The notes below the pieces were generated by a model. That model had not been told where the DNA came from, did no database searches, and was given only the letters and a program-made list of their open reading frames with translations. The translations under genes were made by a program, and so were the position numbers. From positions 1 to 9,085 of the forward strand of contig JAKBBA010000129.1 of NCBI GenBank assembly GCA_021808665.1: a stretch of DNA of 9,085 nucleotides, given 5' to 3'. Positions 1 through 6,569 of the stretch are shown here, piece by piece (the stretch's first letter is position 1; every line of letters starts with the position of its first letter). The stretch is from Actinomycetes bacterium. GTDB lineage: Bacteria > Actinomycetota > Acidimicrobiia > Acidimicrobiales > Palsa-688.

Positions 1-2
1 AA

Positions 3-491
3 GCCCCGCCCGGGCAGCGCTACGGGCGGGGCGACGCTGCCCTGATCATGCAGCGATGCTACGAGGCGGGGATTAGCCCGGAGTGGTGGAAACTACCGCC
101 GCTGGCCGACTCCGGAGCCTGGGCGCAGGTCGGGGCCGTCGTGCGCGCAGCGGCGCCGGTCTGCCGGGGTTTCCTGTTGCTGGGTAACACCGCCTCGCCG
201 GCCGAGATCTCCGCCGCATTCTCGGCAGTGGGGGGGGAGCCGACCTGCGTCGGCTTCGCCATCGGCCGGGGCGTCTTCGCCTCAGTCGCTGCGGAGTGGT
301 TGCAGGGTAGAGCAACGGACCGGGAGGTGGTCGACACCGTGGAAGCCCGGTTCAACGCCCTGATAGCCGACTGGGATTCGGCCACGTCCGCGCGTGGCCC
401 ACTGACCGCCAGCAGGTTGGACCCGGCCACCGCAATCCCCGCTGCCGGGGGACCGGTCGTGACAACAGGTGAAAGGGAACTTCATGCCTGA
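3..491 (+). CDS. iolC: IolC-type protein, C-terminal DUF2090 region (5' end outside window)
   Basis: This frame is open from the first full codon at 3 and has no convincing start, so the gene begins before the window. The visible 162 residues resemble the DUF2090 region found at the C-terminus of IolC fusion proteins (5-dehydro-2-deoxygluconokinase plus an aldolase-like TIM-barrel region). Recognisable stretches are YEAGISPEWWKL near the start, CRGFLLLGNTAS in the middle, and GFAIGRGVF followed by a helical end containing RFNALIADW. In inositol breakdown, IolC phosphorylates 2-deoxy-5-keto-gluconate and an aldolase then cleaves it; DUF2090 is thought to supply an aldolase-like activity. A Pro/Ala-rich tail of about 35 residues follows. 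The stop overlaps iolB by 8 nt, which supports one inositol operon. It could instead be a stand-alone DUF2090 protein, because the kinase half is not visible. Confidence 0.75.
   Translation, partial: APPGQRYGRGDAALIMQRCYEAGISPEWWKLPPLADSGAWAQVGAVVRAAAPVCRGFLLLGNTASPAEISAAFSAVGGEPTCVGFAIGRGVFASVAAEWLQGRATDREVVDTVEARFNALIADWDSATSARGPLTASRLDPATAIPAAGGPVVTTGERELHA
472..478 (+). promoter_or_regulatory. Shine-Dalgarno for iolB
   Basis: AAAGGGA lies 5 nt before ATG 484, inside the end of the upstream gene. It favours ATG 484 over the in-frame GTG at 469, which would itself sit in front of this purine tract and add five residues. Confidence 0.6.
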
Positions 492-1341
492 ACATCACCT
501 CCGGCCAGTGCACGGGACCGACCCGGTGGTCATCTCCGCTTCTCCTGAAGTGGTCGGTTGGACGTATCTCGACTTCTCGGTCATAGAGCTCGACGCCCAT
601 CAGCTCTTCGAAGTAGACCACGTCGGTCGCGAGGTCGCCGTGGTGGCGTTGTCCGGAATCGTGCAGGCCCGAGCGGGCGCTGAGAACTTCGAGCTGTCCC
701 GGGCCAGCGTCTTCGAGCAGCAACCTCATGTCCTTTACGTCCCGCCCGGGACACCCCTGACTTTGGAGGGCGTGGCCGGCCGATCGCGATGTGCGGTCGG
801 TGGGGCTCCCGCCGAGGGGCGGTACCCGACCCGGCTCTTTTCGCCCAGCGAAATGCGCATCGAGCTACGTGGGGGTGGCGCCGCACGACGTCAGGTCGGT
901 CACATCCTCAGTCACCCGCTACCGGCCGAACGACTCATCCTCTACGAGGTGCTGGTGCCCCGCGGCACCTGGTCTGGCTGGCCCCCCCACTGCCACGACG
1001 GGTACGACGGATCGCCCTACCTGGAGGAGACCTATTACTTCGAGTTACAACCTGCCGACGGCTTCGTGCTGCACCGCAACTACCGGCTCGACGAGGACTT
1101 CGACGAGCTGTTCACCGCCCACCACGGCGACGTGGTTGCCGTCACCAAGGGCTATCACAGCTCAGTGGCCTGTCCCGGATCGAACATGTTCTTCCTCAAC
1201 TTCCTGGCCGGCGACCTCCTCGACGAGGAACGCGCCCGTCCGCCTTGTTTTGATGGGCGCTACACGTGGATCCTCGACGACTGGGAGTCAGGTGCGTTGG
1301 ACCTGACAATCACTCGGGCCGACGCCTCCGGAGCAGCTTGA
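484..1341 (+). CDS. iolB: 5-deoxy-glucuronate isomerase IolB
   Basis: This is a 285-residue bicupin of the KduI/IolB family. In myo-inositol catabolism it isomerises 5-deoxy-D-glucuronate to 2-deoxy-5-keto-D-gluconate, the substrate of IolC, in the cytoplasm. The metal-site pattern is intact: HCHD at residues 169-172, LEETYYFEL from residue 180 with Glu181, Glu182 and Glu187, and His225 in GYHSSVA. The segment VLVPRGTWSGWPPH just before the first His pair is characteristic of the family. Length is close to the usual 260-300 residues. ATG 484 is preferred because a purine-rich ribosome site precedes it; GTG 469 is an alternative. It overlaps the upstream iolC-type stop by 8 nt, so the two are probably translationally coupled. 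It appears to be the last gene of the inositol operon, since transposase debris follows. Confidence 0.95.
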   Translation: MPEHHLRPVHGTDPVVISASPEVVGWTYLDFSVIELDAHQLFEVDHVGREVAVVALSGIVQARAGAENFELSRASVFEQQPHVLYVPPGTPLTLEGVAGRSRCAVGGAPAEGRYPTRLFSPSEMRIELRGGGAARRQVGHILSHPLPAERLILYEVLVPRGTWSGWPPHCHDGYDGSPYLEETYYFELQPADGFVLHRNYRLDEDFDELFTAHHGDVVAVTKGYHSSVACPGSNMFFLNFLAGDLLDEERARPPCFDGRYTWILDDWESGALDLTITRADASGAA

Positions 1342-1429
1342 CGCCCGAGCGGGGGTCCGCCGAAACCGTGGAGTCATGGATTCAGCAGCGTGCATGCACA
1401 AGTCCGGAGCAGTTACGACAAGGAGCTCA

Positions 1430-1735
1430 GGTCGGATCTGCTGCCGGCTGTTCGCAGTATCGTTGCGCAACGATCAGTCCGCTCTCGAAGGGGTGCTGGA
1501 GCGGGCCGCCGAGCACGGGATAGCGGCGTTAGCCATCGACCAGCCGGGCTCGATCGCCCAGCTCGCCTTGGTCGTCGCCCGTCAACGCCAGGTAACAGTG
1601 GCCTACATCCCTGGGTTGGTGATGCGCCGGGCTGCGGACCTGTATCCGGGTGAGGCGAAAACCGACCGGGCTGTGTCGGCGACGCCTACGTCATCGCCGA
1701 CACAGCCCGCACTCGCCACAAGCAGGTGCGACTCA
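1430..1735 (+). pseudogene. IS110-family transposase remnant (N-terminal DEDD region, frameshifted)
   Basis: In the frame of 1460-1669 the translation contains RNDQSALEGVLERAAEHG, IDQPGSIAQLALVVARQ and VAYIPGLVMRRAADLYPGEA, ending KTDR. This is the recognisable RuvC-like N-terminal domain of IS110-type recombinases. It continues in a different frame from 1681 as DAYVIADTARTRHKQV, so the family pattern KTD-xx-DA is split by a frameshift. The shift is caused by 11 extra nucleotides at 1670-1680. The true start with the first catalytic Asp is absent, as is the whole C-terminal domain with the catalytic Ser. The fragment is therefore a dead relic, not an active element. IS ends could not be identified. 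Confidence 0.8.
1667..1709. repeat. Perfect 16-bp inverted repeat inside the IS110 remnant
   Basis: Arm 1 at 1667-1682 (CGGGCTGTGTCGGCGA) is the exact reverse complement of arm 2 at 1694-1709, with an 11-nt loop at 1683-1693. Arm 2 belongs to the conserved codons for IADTAR. Most of arm 1 (1670-1680) is the sequence that interrupts the reading frame, so arm 1 looks copied from arm 2. The hairpin is GC-rich and lies downstream of the iol genes, so it might stall transcription, but no T-run follows it. Confidence 0.85.
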
Positions 1736-1813
1736 GCCGTCACAGAAGGCTTCATATGGGCCGCCCACGCCCGCCTAATCCTCCGACGCCTAACCGAACA
1801 CACGTACGACTAA
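1736..1813 (+). pseudogene. C-terminal tail of an IS5-like DDE transposase (relic)
   Basis: The 78 bases ending in TAA or TGA-type termination at 1813 read VTEGFIWAAHARLILRRL followed by a few residues and a stop. This resembles the extreme C-terminus of IS5-type DDE transposases, where a helix containing SEAMI-like and RLMLRRL-like segments precedes the stop. It is joined directly to the IS110 fragment with no intact sequence between, which implies a deletion that fused two elements. The match is short, so the family assignment is tentative; the transposase-tail character is more secure than the exact IS family. Confidence 0.45.
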
Positions 1814-1970
1814 CGCGTTGGACAAACTTCCGCGACAGCCCTCAAACGGGTCGCCGCATGGTGGCGCCGATCTCACTCAAGGGCACACCGTCATGCCATG
1901 ATGAAGACGATGTCACGCCCATCCACGAGCCAGGTCACGGGCTAGGAGAGGCCCTGCTCAGGGGACGACC
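1814..1970. other. Leader upstream of the ATPase-subtilase cassette
   Basis: This 157-nt stretch should hold the cassette promoter. TTGGAC at 1817-1822 could be a -35 element, but no good -10 was seen at the right distance. Two small palindromes are present: TCATGCCATGA at 1891-1901 and CCCTG-CT-CAGGG at 1952-1963. The second overlaps the ribosome binding site. Neither is long enough to call an operator with confidence. Confidence 0.3.
1960..1965 (+). promoter_or_regulatory. Shine-Dalgarno for the AAA ATPase
   Basis: AGGGGA lies 5 nt before ATG 1971. It is the best ribosome site near the 5' end of the ATPase gene and fixes the start at 1971 although the frame from there is interrupted. The downstream ATG at 2023 has only AAGG two nucleotides away, which is poor spacing. 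Confidence 0.6.
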
Positions 1971-2949
1971 ATGGCGACTGCTGACCAGGTCAAAGCGCTC
2001 GTCCGCAGTCACGCTCAAGGCGATGACAGTCAGTTCTTACTCGGTGGCGATGCAGGTGGCGGCTCGTGCGTCGCGCGGCGGCCAAGGCAAGTTCGCCCAG
2101 GAGCTGCGTGACCTCGTCGACACGGTCCGCAAGCAGTCGGAGGCGAGACCAGGTCGCCCCATTCCGGTGGCTCAACCGCGGGGAGAGCTGTCCGGACTGC
2201 TCTCCGTCTCCTACCCGGACGCCCGGATGGCGGACCTGGTCCTGGAGCCCCACGTTCGGGAGCGGCTCGACCGGGTGATCCTGGAGCAGCGCCAGCGGGA
2301 CCGTCTGCGGAGCCAGGGGTTCCAGCCATTGCGGCGCCTGCTCCTCATCGGCCCGCCAGGGACGGGCAAGACGATGACGGCGAGTGCCCTCGCCGGAGAC
2401 CTTCACCTTCCCCATTTCCTGATCCAACTCGATGGGCTCATCACCAAGTTCATGGGCGAGACGGCGGCAAAGCTCCGCCTCATCTTGGACGCTCTCAAGG
2501 AAACTAACGGCGTCTACCTCTTCGACGAGGTCGACGCCCTCGGTGGGGAACGGGCGAGGAGCAGTGACGTCGGTGAGATCAGGCGGGTCCTCAACTCCTT
2601 CTTGCAGTTCCTGAAGCAGGACCAGTCCGACAGTCTCCTTGTAGCTGCCACGAACCATCCACAGCTTCTCGACCGGGCGATGTTCCGACGCTTCGACGCC
2701 GTCATCGAGTACCCCCTGCCGACGGGCGACGTCGTCAAGGCGCTTATTCGCAACCGTCTTGCCGCGGTTCGGCTTGGTCGCATCACCTGGCCGTCGGTCA
2801 CCAAGGCGGCAGAGGGCCTGAGCCACGCCGAGATCACGCTGGCAGCCGAGAATGCTGCGAAAGACGTGATCCTGACTAAGGCGGATGTCGTGATCACTGC
2901 GGCACTCGTTTCTGCCTTGCGGGAGCGGCACGGCGAGTCCGCTCGGTAA
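1971..2949 (+). CDS. AAA+ family ATPase, N-terminal frameshift
   Basis: From ATG 1971 the first 22 codons (MATADQVKALVRSHAQGDDS and two more) match the N-terminus usual in this family, but the frame then runs to a stop at 2109. One base later, from 2038, the family sequence resumes as YSVAMQVAARASRGG and stays open to TAA 2947. One extra T at 2037/2038 explains the break; without it the protein has 325 residues. In that numbering Walker A GPPGTGKT is residues 127-134, Walker B ends with Asp185-Glu186, sensor-1 Asn is 228 in AATNH, arginine fingers are Arg239/Arg240, and a sensor-2-like GLSHAEI lies near 281-287. The core also has the pore-loop-like stretch LITKFMGETAAKLR. It is a single-domain AAA+ protein of the type paired with S8 peptidases, probably unfolding or delivering substrates or controlling the protease by ATP hydrolysis. 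The peptidase starts 6 nt after its stop. If the frameshift is real, only a shorter product from ATG 2023 or later could be made. Confidence 0.9.
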
Positions 2950-2955
2950 CGCCTC

Positions 2956-5511
2956 GTGGCTGAGCGCGACCGCCTTCACATCATTCTTCGAGGTCTTGCT
3001 GCGCCCGAGCCGTACCGCAGGCCACCTCGGGCGATCCCCGGAAGGGGAATCCCGGCTCTTGCCAACAGGGGTCAGCATGGTCGCCAGCTCCAATCGGAGC
3101 TGGAGCAGGCAGGAACCGCAGGGCTCGCCCGGCGAGAGTCCGAAGACGTCCGGGTTGCCGGTGCGGTGGACGGCATCTACGTCCGCTTCGAGAGCTTTCC
3201 CGATTTGGACTTGGCGCTGGAGAGTCTCGATCCTCGCCGGGGCAGGGTTCACCCAGAGCTGCGAGCCGTGCGAGAGGTCACGGTCGATGACCGAACCTTC
3301 GAGCAGGCGGTCGTGTTCATCCCGGACGGACAAGTCGGGTACTTCCTGGGCCGGATCGAGGCATACCTGGCGACGTCCACGAATGACTCGCCTCGCAACT
3401 ACAAGCTGATCGACCGCATTGCGTCAATCGGTCTGGCGTCGCTGGAAGAGTTGTGGACGGACCCCGAGGCAGAGTTTCCCTCTGGAAATGGCGCTGTGTG
3501 GTGGGAGGTATGGCTACGGCGCCGAGACGGGCACGAGGTCGAGCGTCTCAAGCAATTTGCTGAGGCGGCAGGAGTGGAGGTCGGGACGCAGACTCTTGGA
3601 TTCTCGGACCGGCTGGTGGTTCTGGTCCGGGCGTCACGGACCAAGCTCGCCCGTGCCGTCGACGTCCTTGATGACGTCGCCGAACTGCGGCGACCAAAGG
3701 AGCCAGCAGCGCTCATCGCTCTGGAGCCATCGGCAGATCAGGCGGATTGGGTGGACCAGCTCGCGGCCAGGACGATGGCGGCTGCATCACCCACTGCCCC
3801 CGCTGCGTGCATCGTCGACACCGGAGTTCATCGGGCACACCCTCTGCTCAGCGGGTCGCTCCACCTGGATGACTGTCATACCTGCGACCCCACGTGGGGA
3901 CTTGACGTTCGGCATGGGCACGGCACGGAGATGGCGGGGCTAGCCCTCTACGGCGACGTGGGTGCGGCCATCGTCTCGGGTGGCCCCATCCACCTGCGCC
4001 ACCGTCTCGAATCCGTCAAGATCATGCAGCATCCGGGGACGAACCCGCCGCACCTGTGGGGAGCGCTGACGGCGACTGCAACGAGCACCGTCGAGATACA
4101 GGCGCCGACCCGTAGGCGGGCATTCGGAATGGCTGTGAGTGCCGAGCGCGAGGTGGCCGGGGATGCCGAAGCCGAGCGCATCATGTTGGGTCAGCCCACC
4201 TCCTGGTCCGCTGCAGTGGACGCGCTGGCCGCCGGGCTTGGCATCGACGTGACCGAGGACGGCATGGTCTTTCTCGATGAGGAAGAGGAGAGGGAACGCC
4301 GTCTCTTCCTCCTGGCCGCAGGCAACGTTGAGAGCGATGCCTGGCAAGACGCTTACCTCGACCGGAGCGACGTCGAGCCAGTCGAAGACCCAGGGCAGGC
4401 GTGGAACGCCCTGACGATTGGTGCCTACACCGAGGCCGTGACGTTCGACGACCACGAGCCTGGATACGAGGGGTGGACTCCGCTTGCGCCCAACGGCGAG
4501 CTATCCCCTCACAGTCGGACGTCCGTCCCCTTCCACCGGCAGTGGCCCGCCAAGCCCGACGTCGTGCTCGAAGGGGGCAACGTCGCTCGCTCGCCCAACG
4601 GGTCGACGTTCGACACGCCGTATGCATTCCAGACACTCACGACCAAGGCACCGATCAACGATGCCCGGCTTCTGACGGTGACGTGCGCCACGAGCGCCGC
4701 TACGGCTCGCGGTACCCACCTGGCGGCGTCCATCCTTGCGGAGTACCCGAGCCTGTGGCCCGAGACGGTCCGAGCGCTTGTTGTCCACTCTGCGGAGTGG
4801 ACCAAGGCGATGCGGGCACGCCTCGACGCCGAGCGAACCCGGCAAGGACGCGTCGCGCTCTTCCGCCGCTACGGCATGGGAGTCCCCGATCTGGCTCGGG
4901 CCACCCGGAGCGCCACGGACGCCCTGACCCTCATCGCCGAGGACGTCATCCGCCCCTTCGATGGTCAGGGGCGTATGCGGGAGATGACCCTCCATGACCT
5001 CCCCTGGCCGACCGACGTCCTCGACGACCTCGGTGGCATCCCGGTGAGCTTGCGTATCACGCTGTCCTACTTCGTCGACCCCAACCCCGCCCGCCGAGGA
5101 TGGCAGCGGCGCTACCGCTACGCCTCTCACGGGCTGCGCTTCGATGTTCGCCGTCCGACCGAGTCGAACGATGACTTTCGCAAACGCATCAACCAGCTCG
5201 CCCTCGCCGAAGAGGAGCACCGCCCCACGACCCACAGTGACGCAGCCGAGTGGTACTTCGGACCCGAGCAGCGGGTGGCTGGCTCGTTGCATACCGACAT
5301 CTGGCACGGCACCGCCGCCGACCTGGCGCAACGGGGCGCCATCGCAGTCTTCCCGGTCACGGGGTGGTGGAAGGAGAGGCCAGATCGCGACCGGAGCGAG
5401 GCAGGCGCTCGCTACAGCCTGATCGTGTCCATCGAAACGCCCGGACAGGACGTCGACATCTGGACCCCGGTCGCCATGGAGGTCGGGATCCCCGTGGTGA
5501 TCGAAACGTGA
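2956..5511 (+). CDS. S8 family (subtilisin-like) serine peptidase
   Basis: This 851-residue protein has an intact subtilase triad: Asp288 in CIVDTG, His322 in HGHGTEMAG and Ser580 in CATSAATA. The oxyanion-hole Asn457 lies in LLAAGN. Residues 1-275 form a long N-terminal region starting MAERDRLHI and containing APEPYRRPPR, typical of the large ATPase-associated S8 proteins; the protease core spans about 280-615. The C-terminal region from about 630 carries GMGVPDLARA, DLPWPTDVL, LSYFVDPNPARRGW and GWWKERP, hallmarks of the same group. No signal peptide or membrane segment is visible, so it should act in the cytoplasm, unlike secreted subtilisins. The Gly normally preceding Thr-Ser at the nucleophile is Ala578. 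An acidic stretch EEEERERR lies before Asn457. The GTG start has no clear ribosome site and lies 6 nt after the ATPase stop, suggesting coupled translation. The natural substrate is unknown. Confidence 0.93.
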   Translation: MAERDRLHIILRGLAAPEPYRRPPRAIPGRGIPALANRGQHGRQLQSELEQAGTAGLARRESEDVRVAGAVDGIYVRFESFPDLDLALESLDPRRGRVHPELRAVREVTVDDRTFEQAVVFIPDGQVGYFLGRIEAYLATSTNDSPRNYKLIDRIASIGLASLEELWTDPEAEFPSGNGAVWWEVWLRRRDGHEVERLKQFAEAAGVEVGTQTLGFSDRLVVLVRASRTKLARAVDVLDDVAELRRPKEPAALIALEPSADQADWVDQLAARTMAAASPTAPAACIVDTGVHRAHPLLSGSLHLDDCHTCDPTWGLDVRHGHGTEMAGLALYGDVGAAIVSGGPIHLRHRLESVKIMQHPGTNPPHLWGALTATATSTVEIQAPTRRRAFGMAVSAEREVAGDAEAERIMLGQPTSWSAAVDALAAGLGIDVTEDGMVFLDEEEERERRLFLLAAGNVESDAWQDAYLDRSDVEPVEDPGQAWNALTIGAYTEAVTFDDHEPGYEGWTPLAPNGELSPHSRTSVPFHRQWPAKPDVVLEGGNVARSPNGSTFDTPYAFQTLTTKAPINDARLLTVTCATSAATARGTHLAASILAEYPSLWPETVRALVVHSAEWTKAMRARLDAERTRQGRVALFRRYGMGVPDLARATRSATDALTLIAEDVIRPFDGQGRMREMTLHDLPWPTDVLDDLGGIPVSLRITLSYFVDPNPARRGWQRRYRYASHGLRFDVRRPTESNDDFRKRINQLALAEEEHRPTTHSDAAEWYFGPEQRVAGSLHTDIWHGTAADLAQRGAIAVFPVTGWWKERPDRDRSEAGARYSLIVSIETPGQDVDIWTPVAMEVGIPVVIET

Positions 5512-6323
5512 GCGGCTCGGTCCCCGAGCGACCGAGCGATGAACTGACCCCCCTGATCGCTCGGGCCGTCGACCTCGGCCATGCAGGCATGGCACTGATC
5601 GACGAGCTGCGGACCGAAGACGGCACGGGAGCGACGCTTCCGGAATCGACGGTCGTCCGGCTCCACTTTGTTGCGGCGTCCACCTTCCAGTCCGGGCTGT
5701 TGTGCCTGTGGATGCCCGAGACGTCGCGTGCGTCGTACGGCCTCATCCGCGGGCTCCTGGAGGTGTGGTCACACCTCACCTTCATCGCCGATGACTCGCA
5801 GAGTGGTGACGCCAGGTGTCGGGCATTGCGATATGAGCGGGGGGCGCTCCAGGAGTGGGGAGACACCGTTCTGAAGGCGCCGGGCTATCTCGACATGGCT
5901 GCGTGGCAGAAACACCATGACGAGCGTGAGCGGGACATCGAGCAGACGTGGAAGAAGTGCGGCTGCACGGGGGCGCCCCGGACTCGACGTCACGTCGCCG
6001 CAACGCTTCAGGCCATGGCGAACGAGCCGACGATGGAGTGGATACCACGGGTGTGGAGCGCCTCCTCGGCGTCAACGCACGGGTACGGCGTCGACTTCCT
6101 CCTCCACAGTCAGGGTGACGAGACTCAGCTCGTGTGGGCGCTTCCCTCCCAGAGGGCGAGCTGGTTCGCCCTCCTCGTCGCTGCCTACGACTACCTCACC
6201 GCGACGGGGGCGACGATCCTTGTGAGAGGAGACCAGCGGATCGACGCCTTCGAGATCACCGCGGGAGCACTCCTCAAGGACGACAATCTCGCCCGAATCG
6301 CCCATCGAGAGTTCGACGGATGA
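5508..6323 (+). CDS. Cassette third gene, helical protein of unknown function (DUF5677-like)
   Basis: This 271-residue protein starts at GTG 5508, which overlaps the peptidase stop as GTGA, so it is almost certainly co-expressed with the ATPase-peptidase pair. The frame extends further upstream inside the peptidase gene, but that extension is low-complexity Arg/Pro-rich shadow sequence. The protein looks all-helical and soluble. It begins with a helix around LIARAVDLGHAGMALIDEL, followed by a hydrophobic pair of segments containing GLLCLWMPE and LIRGLLEVWSHLTFI, with Arg81 and Glu85. A charged helix with HHDERERDIEQ and a Cys-Gly-Cys at 151-153 come next. A small-residue segment SASSASTHGYG with His191 precedes the C-terminal helices. 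The RGLLE and S-x-x-x-H pattern recalls DUF5677-type proteins, but I am not sure of the family. It could be a sensor, substrate adaptor or effector of the cassette; the sequence does not decide. Confidence 0.75.
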   Translation: MSGSVPERPSDELTPLIARAVDLGHAGMALIDELRTEDGTGATLPESTVVRLHFVAASTFQSGLLCLWMPETSRASYGLIRGLLEVWSHLTFIADDSQSGDARCRALRYERGALQEWGDTVLKAPGYLDMAAWQKHHDERERDIEQTWKKCGCTGAPRTRRHVAATLQAMANEPTMEWIPRVWSASSASTHGYGVDFLLHSQGDETQLVWALPSQRASWFALLVAAYDYLTATGATILVRGDQRIDAFEITAGALLKDDNLARIAHREFDG

Positions 6324-6345
6324 GGTCTCTCATGCCCTCCTCGAC

Positions 6346-6360
6346 TCAACTCAACTCAAC
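6346..6360 (+). repeat. Three tandem TCAAC pentamers
   Basis: TCAAC is repeated three times without interruption just after the cassette, preceded by TCGAC, which is a one-base variant of the unit. It is too short to assign a role and may be slippage-generated. Confidence 0.7.
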
Positions 6361-6420
6361 GGCGTCCAGTTAGAAGTTAAAAGCTACGGACCCCTGAGGG
6401 ACCTGCCTCGCCTGTGTTAG

Positions 6421-6531
6421 CTCGCCGCCCAGATCTACGCCGCCCGGCTGGTCAACCACAGCGAAACCGACAGCAGCGCCCTGGTAATTCCCACCATCGC
6501 CATTCACGAAGCCAGACGCCACCAAGTTTAG
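6421..6531 (+). pseudogene. Short coding remnant, possibly of a PIN-domain (VapC-like) toxin
   Basis: Between in-frame stops at 6418 and 6529 lies a 36-codon stretch that reads like genuine protein: AAQIYAARLV, then SALVIPTIAIHEARR. The LVIPTIAIHE segment resembles the second strand and following helix of VapC-type PIN domains, which often read LVVPTI-x-x-x-EV. There is no start codon, no DTS-type first motif and no C-terminal part, so this would be a fragment left by deletion. The match is short and made from memory, so it remains tentative. Confidence 0.3.
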
Positions 6532-6569
6532 TTTCGGGTTCCTCGTCGCTGTCATACCCAGGTGGCAGG

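Larger units (their letters stand above)
6324..6569. other. Spacer between the cassette and the cas operon
   Basis: These 246 nt hold no complete gene. They contain a short TCAAC repeat at 6346-6360 and a stop-bounded peptide remnant at 6421-6531. They must also contain, or lie downstream of, the promoter for the cas genes, but I saw no convincing -35/-10 pair. No CRISPR repeats or intrinsic terminator with a T-tract were seen. Confidence 0.5.

Noticed and set aside
789..1306. Open frames overlapping iolB on the + strand
   Set aside because: They are Arg/Pro/Thr-rich shadows of iolB, whose own frame carries all family motifs.
1726..1970. Upstream extension of the ATPase frame to 1726
   Set aside because: It runs through the transposase relic and leader in a frame with no family similarity. 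The AGGGGA-ATG at 1971 and the MATADQ N-terminus identify the true start.
1990..3333. A 447-codon minus-strand open frame opposite the ATPase and the start of the peptidase
   Set aside because: It is antisense to two genes with clear catalytic motifs. Its translation shows no domain, and long antisense frames are expected in high-GC coding DNA.
5250..5507. Upstream extension of the third-gene frame inside the peptidase gene
   Set aside because: This stretch is out of frame with conserved peptidase sequence and is low-complexity Arg/Pro/Gly-rich. GTG 5508 gives the typical coupled overlap.
4501..5595. A 364-codon minus-strand open frame opposite the peptidase C-terminal region
   Set aside because: The + strand there encodes conserved peptidase segments; the antisense translation is Arg/Gly-rich with no recognisable motif.
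6381..6398. CCCT-G-AGGG mini-palindrome after the cassette as a terminator
   Set aside because: The stem is 4 bp with no following T-run, too weak for an intrinsic terminator.
6414..6569. Upstream extension of the cas3 frame to a start at 6414
   Set aside because: The added 52 residues are Arg/Pro/Gln/Ser-rich, unlike any Cas3 N-terminus, and have no ribosome site. HD-domain similarity begins only after 6600.
6324..6569. Possible CRISPR array or leader before cas3
   Set aside because: No repeat of 25-40 nt recurs; only a 5-nt unit repeated three times is present.
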